Below are positions 8,875 through 16,725 of a stretch of DNA of 64,000 nucleotides, one piece after another; position 1 is the first letter of the stretch, and every line of letters begins with the position of its first letter. This stretch comes from Actinomadura oligospora ATCC 43269. GTDB lineage: Bacteria > Actinomycetota > Actinomycetes > Streptosporangiales > Streptosporangiaceae. A program made the translations under genes and the position numbers. The notes under the pieces are model-generated. The model made no database searches, was not told the DNA's origin, and saw only the letters and a list, made by a program, of their open reading frames with translations. The stretch spans positions 124,001-188,000 of the forward strand of contig NZ_JADG01000013.1 of NCBI RefSeq assembly GCF_000518265.1, written 5' to 3'.

Positions 8875-9426
8875 TCAGCGGCGGCCGCCGAAGGTCCAGG
8901 CGTGGACTTCGATGTCGGCGTAGCGGTCGGTGGTGAGGACGGCGCGGGCGGCGGCCTCGTCGGTGGCCCGGACGAGGGCGGCGGTGCCCACCCAGGTGGT
9001 CCCGTCGTCGGAGTAGAGGGGGCCGTAGGCGACCAGGTCGTCCTGGTCGGCCGGGACGTCGGCGTCGACGGGTTCGCCCTCGCCGAGGCCGAGCACGAAG
9101 AAGTAGGCGCCGGTGTCGCGGTCGCCGGGGAACTCCCACATGGTGCGGCCCAGGCGGTTGTGCCAGCGGCGCAGCAGGACGTCACGGTAGGCGCCGGCCT
9201 GGTAGCAGGGCTCGTCGAAGGCGAACGCGCGGGCGGTGACCGCGTCGGGCAGGTCCACGATGTGGACGCTGCCGAAGAGCGTGTCCTCGTCCTCGGTGCC
9301 GAACACCGGCCCGCGCGCGATCATCTGCTCGCCGAAGCGGTCCATGTAGGACCAGTGCGCCTCGAGGAGCGCCTTGCGCAACGGCAGTGAGCCGACCCGG
9401 TCGCGGTGGTAGCAGAAGAACTCCAT
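8875..9426 (-). CDS. YCII-related (YciI-like) protein
   Basis: The product has 183 residues in two halves. The N-terminal half (MEFFCYHRDR... to ...CYQAGAYRDVLL) has the YciI/YCII ferredoxin-like pattern, with HWSYMDRF and VHIVDLPD at the usual positions. The C-terminal half, from LGRTMWEFPGDRD on, looks like a second, diverged copy. The family is a small dimeric alpha/beta fold and its reaction is unknown. I chose ATG 9426 because GGAGGT lies 10 nt upstream. An earlier in-frame ATG at 9444 has no such site. The phosphatase gene at 9560 is divergent, and the 133-bp gap serves both. Confidence 0.75.
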   Translation of the reverse strand: MEFFCYHRDRVGSLPLRKALLEAHWSYMDRFGEQMIARGPVFGTEDEDTLFGSVHIVDLPDAVTARAFAFDEPCYQAGAYRDVLLRRWHNRLGRTMWEFPGDRDTGAYFFVLGLGEGEPVDADVPADQDDLVAYGPLYSDDGTTWVGTAALVRATDEAAARAVLTTDRYADIEVHAWTFGGRR

Positions 9427-9559
9427 GAGCTGGTCGACCTCCATGACCTGGATGTGGTTCCCGCAGCGTAGACGCAGCGGCCCTCCGGTGATCAAGGAGT
9501 TTTCCCAGGGCGGACGGACCCGGTGCGAACGGGGCGCGCTGGACGGGCAGGATGGGGGG

Positions 9560-10051
9560 ATGCCGTATCGCGTCACGTTCGTCTGCACCGGGAACATCTG
9601 CCGCTCCCCGATGGCCGAGGCGGTGTTCCGCCACCACGCGGGCGAGGAGGGCCTGGACGTCGAGGTCGACAGCTCCGGGACGGACGGCTGGCACGCGGGC
9701 GATCGCGCCGACTCGCGCACGGTGGCGGCGCTGCGCCGGTCCGGATACCCGTCCGCGCACGTCGCGCGGCGGTTCGAGCCGCACTGGTTCGGCCGGTACG
9801 ACCTGATCATCGCCCTGGACGGCGGGCATCTGGCCGACCTGCGCGGCATGGCCCCGGACGCCGCGTCCGCCGCGAAGATCCGCCTGCTGCGCGAGTTCGA
9901 CCCGTCCACCGGGGCCGACCCGTCCACCGGAGCCGATGTTCCGGACCCGTACTACGGCGGGCGGGCCGACTTCGATCACGTCTTGGGGCTGGTCGAGGCG
10001 GCGATGCCCGGTCTGCTCGACGAGGTCCGCGCCGCGCTGAAAGATCGCTGA
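9560..10051 (+). CDS. Low-molecular-weight protein-tyrosine phosphatase
   Basis: The CX5RS active-site loop is at the N terminus (Cys9 to Arg15, VCTGNICRSPMAEA), and the general-acid Asp129 stands in DPYYGG. The full 163-residue length fits the family, which removes phosphate from phosphotyrosine; in actinomycetes such enzymes (PtpA type) are cytoplasmic or secreted without a signal peptide. A GA-rich GGGGGG run precedes the ATG. One oddity is a tandem duplication of the hexapeptide DPSTGA just before the acid loop. The kinase-like gene at 10083 follows after 31 nt and is probably cotranscribed. Confidence 0.9.
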   Translation: MPYRVTFVCTGNICRSPMAEAVFRHHAGEEGLDVEVDSSGTDGWHAGDRADSRTVAALRRSGYPSAHVARRFEPHWFGRYDLIIALDGGHLADLRGMAPDAASAAKIRLLREFDPSTGADPSTGADVPDPYYGGRADFDHVLGLVEAAMPGLLDEVRAALKDR

Positions 10052-10082
10052 GAGTTTCGTGCGCGGCGGGCGGCCCGGCGGG

Positions 10083-10952
10083 ATGCGTGAGCGGCTGGAG
10101 GAGTTGCTCGGGGAGCGCGTCGCGGACGTCCACGACCTCGGGACGAGGCATGCGTGGTCGCTGCACCGGGTCGTCCTCGGCGAGGGACGCGAGGTGTTCG
10201 TCAAAGCGCTCGAGGGCGACACGGGCGGCCCCGAGGGAGTGTTCGCGGCGGAGGCGGCGGGCCTGCGCTGGCTCGGGGAGGCCGGGAGCGGGGTGCCCGT
10301 GCCCGAGGTCGTGGCGGCGGACGAGCGGACGCTGGTCCTGCCGTGGCTGCCGTCCGAGCCGCCGACGGCGGACGCGGCGGAGCGGTTCGGGCGGGCGCTC
10401 GCCGCGATGCACGCGGGCGCGCCCGGCGCGTTCGGCGCGCCCTGGGACGGCTACATCGCCGATCTTCCGCTCGACAACACCCCGGACGAGACCGCGGACG
10501 GGCGATCCTGGCCCCGCTGGTACGCGCAGCGGCGGCTGGAGCCGTTCCTGCGGCTGGGCGCCCGGCACCTGAGCGGGACCGAGATCCGGCTGATCGAGAA
10601 GGTCATCGAGGACATCGAGGAGCTGGCAGGGCCGCCCGAGCCGCCCGCGCGGATCCATGGGGACCTCTGGTCCGGGAACGTCCACTGGACGGGCGGCGGC
10701 GCGACGCTGATCGACCCGGCCGCGCACGGCGGCCACCGGGAGACCGATCTCGCGATGCTCGCGCTGTTCGGATGCCCCGCCCTGGAGCGCGTCCTCGCCG
10801 CCTACGACGAGGTTTTCCCGCTCGCGGACGGCCGCCACGAGCGCGTGCCGCTCCATCAGCTCCACCCCCTGCTCGTCCACGTCGCCCTGTTCGGGGGTTC
10901 GTACAGCGCCTCCGCGGCCGAGGCCGCGCGGGCCGCCCTCGCCCTGCGCTGA
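10083..10952 (+). CDS. Fructosamine kinase family protein
   Basis: The 289-residue product has an aminoglycoside-phosphotransferase fold. An ATP-binding Lys is in EVFVKALEG, the hinge is LVLPWLP, the catalytic loop is HGDLWSGN (His192 onward), and a metal-binding LIDPAAHGG follows. The HGDLWSGN form and the DPA motif are characteristic of the fructosamine-3-kinase family, which phosphorylates ketoamines on glycated proteins. Pairing with a phosphatase gene next door is common for FN3K-like kinases (inference from memory). I prefer ATG 10083. A GTG 24 nt upstream is possible and would add eight residues. The real substrate here is unknown. Confidence 0.85.
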   Translation: MRERLEELLGERVADVHDLGTRHAWSLHRVVLGEGREVFVKALEGDTGGPEGVFAAEAAGLRWLGEAGSGVPVPEVVAADERTLVLPWLPSEPPTADAAERFGRALAAMHAGAPGAFGAPWDGYIADLPLDNTPDETADGRSWPRWYAQRRLEPFLRLGARHLSGTEIRLIEKVIEDIEELAGPPEPPARIHGDLWSGNVHWTGGGATLIDPAAHGGHRETDLAMLALFGCPALERVLAAYDEVFPLADGRHERVPLHQLHPLLVHVALFGGSYSASAAEAARAALALR

Positions 10953-11087
10953 CCCGCCCGGTGAGCAGGGTGGACGTTCAGGAAGCCTTCAGTGTCGCGT
11001 GATGCCGTCAAATCCGTAATCATGTCCGTTTGTCGCAGGAGAGCAGTGTCGTCGACGAGGCCGCGGAAGGCGGCGGGCGGAGTGCGC

Positions 11088-12125
11088 ATGGCTGACGGGA
11101 AGACGGAGGCGCGGGTGGGCACGACCTGGCGGAACGCGGTCCCGATCGGCGTGGCCGTGGTCGGTGCGCTCGTGATCGGAGCGGGCGTCGACACCATCCA
11201 CCGGCACCCGTGGTCGCCGAAGAAGAAGGCGGCGACGAACGCCAAGTCGACGGCCGCGACCCAGAACAGCGGCGGCAGACCGCGGTTCGTCGTCGGCGTC
11301 CGGAGGGACGGCGACGCGGTGGTCGTCCGGGACGTGAAGACCGGGGGTGACGTCGGCCTTCCCGTGGCGGCCCCGGCGGGACGCAGCTTCCAGCGCATCG
11401 CGGCGGGCCCGGGCGACTCCTATGTCGTCGCGTCCTACGGGACCCGCAAGGTCATGTTCCACCGGCTCGTCCTCGGCAAGGACGGCCGTCCCTCGACGCT
11501 CAGCGACATCCCTCGCGCGGTCGTTCCCGGCGTTTCCAACCCGTCCTCGGACATGGCGGTCACCCCGGACGGCACGACCATCGCCTACGTCACCTACCGG
11601 AAGGGCGGCGCGGGCACCCTGGACGTCCTGTCCACCCGCTCCGGGACGCGCAAGACCTGGAAGGCGAAGCCGGGGGCCCGGATCGGCAGCCTGTCGTGGG
11701 CGGGCCCCACGCTGTCCTTCCTGTGGAGCCCGCAACCGCGCGCGGGTGTCCGCGGCGCCCCGCCCGCCCCGGCTCCGCCGCAGGTCAGGACGCTGAACAC
11801 GGCCGGTCCGGCCGGTGACCTGAAGCTCAGCAAGCCCGTGCTGCGGCTGCCCGCGGGCACCGAGGCCGCCGTCCTCACCCCGGACGGCCGGACGATCGTG
11901 GCCGGCGTCGGGTCGCCGTCCCGCGTGGCCCTCCAGCAGTTCTCCACCGCGACCGGACGCCCCGGACGCGTCCTCTGGGAGCACCAGGGCAAGGGCGGGG
12001 TCAGCCGCCTCGACTCCGACAGCTCCGGCGGCCACCTCCTCCTCGCGGGCGACGACGGCAGCCTCTACGGCCCCGACGAGCGCACCCCGGTCCCCGGGGA
12101 CGATCTTTCCGACGTCGCCTGGTAA
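11088..12125 (+). CDS. Membrane-anchored beta-propeller-like protein
   Basis: After a short cytoplasmic N terminus, one membrane helix (NAVPIGVAVVGALVIGAG, about residues 16-33) is followed by a basic linker and about 290 residues outside the cell. These carry repeated segments such as MAVTPDGTTIAYVTYR, IGSLSWAGPTLSFLW and AVLTPDGRTIVAGVG, spaced like blades of a TolB or WD40-type propeller. No enzyme motif is visible. I chose ATG 11088 because GGAG sits 5 nt before it; the frame is open to 10992. It probably binds a protein or carbohydrate partner outside the membrane, which is inference. A short hairpin (CCCCTG/CAGGGG) follows the stop. Confidence 0.65.
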   Translation: MADGKTEARVGTTWRNAVPIGVAVVGALVIGAGVDTIHRHPWSPKKKAATNAKSTAATQNSGGRPRFVVGVRRDGDAVVVRDVKTGGDVGLPVAAPAGRSFQRIAAGPGDSYVVASYGTRKVMFHRLVLGKDGRPSTLSDIPRAVVPGVSNPSSDMAVTPDGTTIAYVTYRKGGAGTLDVLSTRSGTRKTWKAKPGARIGSLSWAGPTLSFLWSPQPRAGVRGAPPAPAPPQVRTLNTAGPAGDLKLSKPVLRLPAGTEAAVLTPDGRTIVAGVGSPSRVALQQFSTATGRPGRVLWEHQGKGGVSRLDSDSSGGHLLLAGDDGSLYGPDERTPVPGDDLSDVAW

Positions 12126-12215
12126 CCCCTGCACAGGGGGTGATTCCGCTCACACCGGATGGAGTTCGGACCGCATAGGGTGTGGGTCACGGAACCGGGC
12201 GAACGGAGCGAAACC

Positions 12216-13133
12216 GTGGGCATGGTGATGGCCGTCAGTTTCACCAGATACGGACGGCTCTACTACCTCGACCCTGGTCCGTACGAGCCCAAGGTGGGGG
12301 ACCGGGTGCTCGTGCCGACCGACACCGAGCCCGAGGTCGCCGAGTGCGTCTGGGCCCCGCAGTGGGTGTCGGAGGACATCGGCGGGCTGCCCGTCTGCGC
12401 GGGGATCGCGGGCGACGAGCACCTGGCCAGGGACGACGCGAACCGCCGCCGCCGGGCGGAGGGACGCGCGATCGCCAAGCGGCTGATCCGCAAGCACGAG
12501 CTGCCGATGAAGGTGATCGGGGTGGACTTCCTCGACACCGAGAACGTCTTCAAGATCTACTTCTCCGCGCCGCACCGGGTGGACTTCCGGGCGCTCGTCC
12601 GCGATCTGGCCCGCAACATCCGCGCGCGCGTGGAACTACGCCAGGTCGGGCCGCGCGACGAGGCGCGCCTACAGGGCGGGATCGGCCCGTGTGGACGCGA
12701 CCTGTGCTGTGCGACCTTCCTCAAGGACTTCGAACCCGTCTCCGTCCGTATGGCGAAGGAGCAGGACCTCCCCGTCAACCCGCTTCGCATAGCCGGGGCC
12801 TGTGGACGCCTCATGTGCTGCCTGAAGTACGAGCATCCGCTCTACGTGCAGGCGCACGAGCGCATGCCCAGGCTCGGCTCGCGCGTCGAGACCCCTGAGG
12901 GCAACGGTCAGGTCGTCGGACGGAACGTCCCGTCCGACACGGTCACGGTACGGCTGACGAGCGGCGGACGCTGTTCCTGCCCGTCCGCCTCGGTCTGCTC
13001 CCCGCGACGTCAGCACGACGAGGCGTACGGCACCGGCATCGACACCGACCGTCTAGCGGACGGCGTCGACCGTCAAGGCCCTGCAGACGAAGGCCGAAGC
13101 GCGGAAGGCGGCGGCGACAAGCCCGGCGAATAA
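12216..13133 (+). CDS. PSP1 domain protein, RicT/YaaT-like
   Basis: The product begins MGMVMAVSFTRYGRLYYLDPG and has the conserved PSP1 C-terminal domain (HRVDFRALVRDLA... with GPCGRDLCC and CGRLMCC cysteine motifs). In Bacillus subtilis the homologue RicT (YaaT) is encoded next to holB and forms the Fe-S-containing Ric complex that acts on RNase Y and on sporulation signalling. Those family facts are established; the role in actinomycetes is open. The C-terminal 60 residues are acidic and low complexity. GTG 12216 has GGAG 7 nt upstream and matches the family start; an ATG at 12159 would add 19 residues. The product has 305 residues. Confidence 0.85.
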   Translation: MGMVMAVSFTRYGRLYYLDPGPYEPKVGDRVLVPTDTEPEVAECVWAPQWVSEDIGGLPVCAGIAGDEHLARDDANRRRRAEGRAIAKRLIRKHELPMKVIGVDFLDTENVFKIYFSAPHRVDFRALVRDLARNIRARVELRQVGPRDEARLQGGIGPCGRDLCCATFLKDFEPVSVRMAKEQDLPVNPLRIAGACGRLMCCLKYEHPLYVQAHERMPRLGSRVETPEGNGQVVGRNVPSDTVTVRLTSGGRCSCPSASVCSPRRQHDEAYGTGIDTDRLADGVDRQGPADEGRSAEGGGDKPGE

Positions 13134-13134
13134 G

Positions 13135-13266
13135 GAGATCCTCACCGCGGAGGAAGGCGACACTGTCGTCGTCCCGCCGAACACCGCGCACGCATTCGGC
13201 GCGGTGTTCGGCGGGACGCCGACATCCCCGCTGGACGTCCGCGCGCTCGTCCTGACGCGAGGGTTT
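13135..13266 (+). pseudogene. C-terminal remnant of a cupin protein
   Basis: In the frame starting at 13135, just after the PSP1 stop and out of frame with it, 44 codons read like the end of a cupin. The segment EEGDTVVVPPNTAHAF fits the second cupin motif (G-x5-P-x-N-x2-H). Third positions are GC-rich as in real genes. There is no start codon or ribosome binding site, and the first cupin motif is missing. The segment ends where the convergent DUF427 gene begins. This is most simply the tail of a gene lost by deletion. Confidence 0.5.
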
Positions 13267-14008
13267 ACGGACGTTCCTGGAGAACACCGTCCACGTAGAT
13301 GTCGACCTTCTCGTTGTAGAAGCTGACGAGCCCTGCGATGTCGCGGCTCTCGGGCAGCGGCGTCGGGTACGACCAGGCGAAATCCTTGTGGACGGCGTCG
13401 CCGACGCGCACCGACCAGTACTCGGCCGTGCCCTTGTACGGGCAGCCGGTCGCGGTGTCGGTGTGCTCGAGCAGGTCCATCCGGACATGCGTCTTCGGCA
13501 GGTAGTACCGGACCGGAAGTCCGGTCTCGAACAGCATCCGCGGGCTGCCGGACTCGGCGACGGTCACCCCGTCCACCTCCACCCGGACCCGCCGCGAGCT
13601 CGGCAGGACGTCCACCCGGTGATGCGGGCTGCGCGGATGGACGAAGATCTCCTCGTCCTCCTCGAACCACGCGTCCATGGCGTCCCAGTCCAGCCGGACG
13701 AGGCCGCGCAGCTCCTCGACGGGCGAGTCCGGGTAGCGGAGCGCCGCGTCCTTGACCTCGATGTCGCCGACCTTGACCGTGTAGGACGTGGATTCGCCCC
13801 GGCTCGGCGACCGCCGTCCCGGGCCGTTCTCCACGAGTTCGGCCCGGACGTCCTCGACCGGGACGTAGTAGGCCAGGAAGTGGGTGCCCTCCCAGACCAG
13901 CACCGGGCGGACCGTGTCCGCCACGACGTGCCCGTCCAGGAACGCCCGCACCCGCCGGTTGCTCTGCTCGACGCGGACCCGCGTCCGTTGCGTGCCTTCT
14001 GCACTCAT
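13265..14008 (-). CDS. Tandem DUF427 domain protein
   Basis: Two DUF427 domains lie in series, at about residues 20-115 and 125-235. Both have the characteristic pattern of a modified V-R-V-x-x-x-G-x-x-V-A-D/E-S start, a yYxPxxDV/H-V-R strand and the CPYKGTAEYWSV-type segment, clear in the second copy (TGCPYKGTAEYWSV) and diverged in the first. The fold is a small beta-barrel and its biochemical role is unknown. The 247-residue length is normal for the two-domain type. The ATG start is the first in frame. The gene converges on the PSP1 gene and diverges from the hydrolase at 14125. Confidence 0.85.
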   Translation of the reverse strand: MSAEGTQRTRVRVEQSNRRVRAFLDGHVVADTVRPVLVWEGTHFLAYYVPVEDVRAELVENGPGRRSPSRGESTSYTVKVGDIEVKDAALRYPDSPVEELRGLVRLDWDAMDAWFEEDEEIFVHPRSPHHRVDVLPSSRRVRVEVDGVTVAESGSPRMLFETGLPVRYYLPKTHVRMDLLEHTDTATGCPYKGTAEYWSVRVGDAVHKDFAWSYPTPLPESRDIAGLVSFYNEKVDIYVDGVLQERP

Positions 14009-14124
14009 GTTCGGGGCAACAGCGTCACACCCCCGACTATTTCGTCGGGACGTCGCTGGCCCAACCGGTGCCCGTGCCCGTAGCGTGGGCGGCGGTGTAC
14101 GAACCGCGACGACGGGGAGATCAC

Positions 14125-15639
14125 GTGCGGGCAGCGAGGTGGACGAGCGCGATCGCCGCGCTGACGCTGACGGTCGCGACCGGATGCGACGGCGGCGGTG
14201 GCGGTGGCGGCGCCTCCGCGTCCCAGCAGGAGGCCCCGCCCGGCCTGGAGGCCTTCTACGGCCAGAAGGCGAGCTGGACGTCCTGTGGTGGCGGCATGGA
14301 GTGCGCGAACGTCCGCGTGCCGCTCGACTACGCCAAGCCGTCCCAGAAGGAGATCAAGCTCGCCCTGGTCAGGCTGCCCGCCGAGGACAGGTCCCACCGG
14401 ATCGGCTCGTTGCTCACCAACCCGGGCGGTCCCGGCGGTTCGGGCGTGGACTTCGTCAAGCAGACCGGACGCGCCTTCGGCGACAAGCTGCGCAGGCGCT
14501 TCGACATCGTCGGCTTCGACCCGCGCGGCGTCGGCCAGAGCGCGCCCGTCCGCTGCATGAGCGGCCCCGACCTCGACCGCTTCTTCGCCGCCGACACCTC
14601 CCCGGACGACCAGCGCGAAATGGACGCCTTCGCGTCCGAGAGCAAGCGGTACGCCGACGCCTGCCGGACCAGGGCGGGCGGCGAGCTGCCCCACGTCGGC
14701 ACCGTCGACGCCGCCCACGACATGGACGTCATCCGCGCCGCCCTGGGCGACCAGAAGATCTCCTACTACGGCGCGTCCTACGGCACCTACCTCGGCGCCG
14801 CCTACGCCGCGCAGTTCCCCACCAGGATCCGCGCCTTCGTCCTGGACGGCGCGATCGACCCGCGCACCTCGTCCACCGACCTGCTGGTCGAGCAGGCCAA
14901 GGGCTTCGAGACGGCCCTCGACGCGTTCGCCGCCGACTGCGTCCGGCAGGGCGACTGCCCGGTCGGCACCACCAAGGACGCCGCCGTCGCCAAGATCGGC
15001 GACCTCCTCCGCAAGGTCGACAAGAGCCCGCTCCGCAACACCCGCGACGCCCGCCAGGTCACCGAGTCCTGGGCGACCATGGGCGTCGCGACCGCCCTCT
15101 ACGCCAAGGAGACCTGGCCCTTCCTCCGTCAGGCCCTCTCCGCCGCCCTGACCCGCGGCGACGGCACCCTCCTGATGACGCTCGCCGACCAGATGGTCGA
15201 ACGCAAGCCGGACGGCACCTACAGCAACCAGACCGACGCCAACATGGCCGTCAACTGCGTCGACAAGCCGAACCCGCCGGACGTCGCGACCTACAAGAAG
15301 GCCGCCGACCAGGCAGCCCAGGCGGCCCCCCGCTTCGGCTCCTTCGTCGTCTGGGGCGGCCTCCCCTGCGTTTACTGGCCCGTCCAGACCAAGCAGAAGC
15401 CCCAGGCCATCACCGCCAAGGGAGCCCCTCCGATCCTGGTCATCGGCACCCTCCGCGACCCGGCCACCCCCTACAAGTGGGCCCAGGGCCTGGCCTCCCA
15501 GCTCTCCTCCGGCACCCTCCTCACCCTCGACGGCGACGGCCACACCGCCTACCTCCAGGGCAACCAGTGCATCACCGCGGCCACCGACGACTACCTGGTC
15601 ACCGGAACCCCGCCCAAGAAGGGCACCGTCTGCCGCTGA
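14125..15639 (+). CDS. Exported alpha/beta hydrolase, tripeptidyl-aminopeptidase (SlpD/E, S33) type
   Basis: The 504-residue product has a basic N terminus, a hydrophobic segment and a Cys at a lipobox-like site (TVATGC), so a lipoprotein is likely although Ala at -3 is not ideal. A GGGPGG-type oxyanion segment (TNPGGPGGSG) is followed by the nucleophile Ser218 in GASYG, Asp445 in LRDPATP and His473 in DGDGHTAY. This layout matches Streptomyces tripeptidyl aminopeptidases and SlpD/SlpE, which release tripeptides outside the cell. GTG 14125 has GGGGAGA 5-6 nt upstream. The frame reaching back to 14068 has no such support. The gene ends 43 nt before the tRNA. Confidence 0.88.
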   Translation: MRAARWTSAIAALTLTVATGCDGGGGGGGASASQQEAPPGLEAFYGQKASWTSCGGGMECANVRVPLDYAKPSQKEIKLALVRLPAEDRSHRIGSLLTNPGGPGGSGVDFVKQTGRAFGDKLRRRFDIVGFDPRGVGQSAPVRCMSGPDLDRFFAADTSPDDQREMDAFASESKRYADACRTRAGGELPHVGTVDAAHDMDVIRAALGDQKISYYGASYGTYLGAAYAAQFPTRIRAFVLDGAIDPRTSSTDLLVEQAKGFETALDAFAADCVRQGDCPVGTTKDAAVAKIGDLLRKVDKSPLRNTRDARQVTESWATMGVATALYAKETWPFLRQALSAALTRGDGTLLMTLADQMVERKPDGTYSNQTDANMAVNCVDKPNPPDVATYKKAADQAAQAAPRFGSFVVWGGLPCVYWPVQTKQKPQAITAKGAPPILVIGTLRDPATPYKWAQGLASQLSSGTLLTLDGDGHTAYLQGNQCITAATDDYLVTGTPPKKGTVCR

Positions 15640-15664
15640 TTCCCACACACCCCCGAGAAGGCGC

Positions 15665-15670
15665 TAGACT
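15665..15670 (+). promoter_or_regulatory. -10 element TAGACT before tRNA-Thr
   Basis: TAGACT ends 12 nt before the tRNA 5' end, close to the distance expected for a short 5' leader. No convincing -35 is visible. Confidence 0.4.
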
Positions 15671-15682
15671 CCTCTACGGCAC

Positions 15683-15755
15683 GCCGCCTTAGCTCAGTCG
15701 GCAGAGCGATTCACTCGTAATGAATAGGTCATCGGTTCGATTCCGATAGGCGGCT
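15683..15755 (+). tRNA. tRNA-Thr, anticodon CGU
   Basis: A full cloverleaf can be drawn. The acceptor stem GCCGCCT pairs with AGGCGGC, the D arm opens with AGCTCAGTCGGCAGAGC, and the anticodon stem ATTCA/TGAAT encloses CGT at 15716-15718. The T arm contains GGTTCGATTCC. The 3' CCA is encoded at 15756-15758. A strong hairpin follows 5 nt later. CGU reads ACG, a common Thr codon in this GC-rich genome. Confidence 0.96.
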
Positions 15756-15762
15756 CCAGCTC

Positions 15763-15795
15763 AGAGGCCCCTCGCGATCATCGCGAGGGGCCTCT
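15763..15795 (+). terminator. Terminator of tRNA-Thr
   Basis: A perfect 15-bp stem (15763-15777 with 15781-15795) with a 3-nt loop is followed by a T-rich stretch. It is one of the strongest hairpins in the window. Confidence 0.9.
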
Positions 15796-15967
15796 TGCTG
15801 TCTTCCCCTGCTAACAGTGCCTCCTGGGCGGCTGCGGGCGTGGAGAGCGGTTCGGCCGGACGGGCCCGTCCTCTGGCCTGTGCAGGCCCGGATGCGCCTG
15901 GTTGGTGGGCCCTGTTGGCTCCTGTCCGCATGACGGCTGTGACGCACGCTCCGGGCCCTCAAGGCGA
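15796..15967. other. Gene-free stretch downstream of the tRNA
   Basis: No frame here shows the local coding bias. I see no repeat of the tRNA 3' end that would mark an attachment site. Confidence 0.4.
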
Positions 15968-16147
15968 TCAGTTCGGGCTGCCGGACCGGCTCGGGTGCGC
16001 GAGGCGTGTGGCTTGGTGCCAGGGCTCTCGCCCGGCCGACGACTGACGCGTGGATCGGCGGGAATGGTGTAGGTCACGATGTCGATCTGGGCGCCAGTGA
16101 TCGTGCCCGTCGGCGTCCTTGATGACGAGCACGTTCCTGTTGATCAT
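15968..16147 (-). pseudogene. Small gene with an apparent frameshift
   Basis: From ATG 16147, with GGAGGG 11 nt upstream, the frame reads MINRNVLVIKDADG with GC-rich third positions. The frame then loses that bias and runs to a stop at 15968 (59 codons). One base shifted, the continuation GTITGAQIDIVTYTIPADP has normal bias. A single-base change after codon 14 therefore probably broke a longer gene. I do not recognise the family. It lies 44 nt downstream of the 85-residue gene on the same strand, and the two may have been one operon. After PADP neither frame looks coding. Confidence 0.4.
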
Positions 16148-16191
16148 GGCTACGAATTCCCTCCGCCGTCAAGGTCGTACCATGTCGCGTT

Positions 16192-16449
16192 TCACCCTGG
16201 GCTGAAGGTGATCTCGACGAAGGCGAGATAGATCCACTCCGCCCCGCTGTTCGCGTGGGTCAACCTCTTCTGGGACCTGCCTGTTTCAAGCTGGGCGACG
16301 CCGCCAGACGTGGGGAAGGCGTTGTACGGGAGGGCGCTCGCCTGTATCCATTGGGCTCCGGCGTCTCCTCCTGCTGTACCGAATTTCACCGCCACCCACA
16401 TGCTGCCGCCATTGGTCAGCCAGTAATTCCTCTGGTGGTTGAATGCCAT
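16192..16449 (-). CDS. Small uncharacterised protein (85 residues)
   Basis: The product begins MAFNHQRNYWLTNGG and is rich in Trp, Gln, Asn and Gly, ending in WIYLAFVEITFSPG. This composition resembles a compact beta-structure, such as a small lectin or toxin-like protein, but I do not recognise a family. The DNA here and just upstream is lower in GC than the rest of the window, with many A/T third positions. ATG 16449 has GGGAG only 1 nt away, which is too close, so the start is uncertain. An in-frame ATG at 16545 would add 32 residues, and the frame stays open further upstream. No signal peptide is seen with either start. Existence as a gene is likely but not certain. Confidence 0.5.
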   Translation of the reverse strand: MAFNHQRNYWLTNGGSMWVAVKFGTAGGDAGAQWIQASALPYNAFPTSGGVAQLETGRSQKRLTHANSGAEWIYLAFVEITFSPG

Positions 16450-16713
16450 GCTCCCACTTTTCTGTGCAGATCCGTCGACTCTTGTGAGTCGGGATTTCGC
16501 CTGGCGTTTCGCGCTATCCGATGCCGTCGCATCTTTGGCGGGCATCGAGGGGGAAGAACTATTTGGTGTACGGGCTTTGGCGGATTTCGCTTCGCCTGGT
16601 CCGGCGAAAAGCCGCCCGACTCGGACTGCGTCGGCGTGGACCTCTGAGCGAGTGGGTGCGGTGATCGGAGGGGGAGGCGGCGGGAGGTGGCCAGGAGGGG
16701 ACCGGGTTGTCGA

Positions 16714-16719
16714 TAGCCT
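16714..16719 (+). promoter_or_regulatory. -10 element TAGCCT before the HEXXGH gene
   Basis: TAGCCT ends 6 nt before the GTG at 16726. No ribosome binding site is present, so a leaderless mRNA is likely. The rest of 16450-16713 shows no other clear signal. Confidence 0.5.
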
Positions 16720-16725
16720 CGTTCG

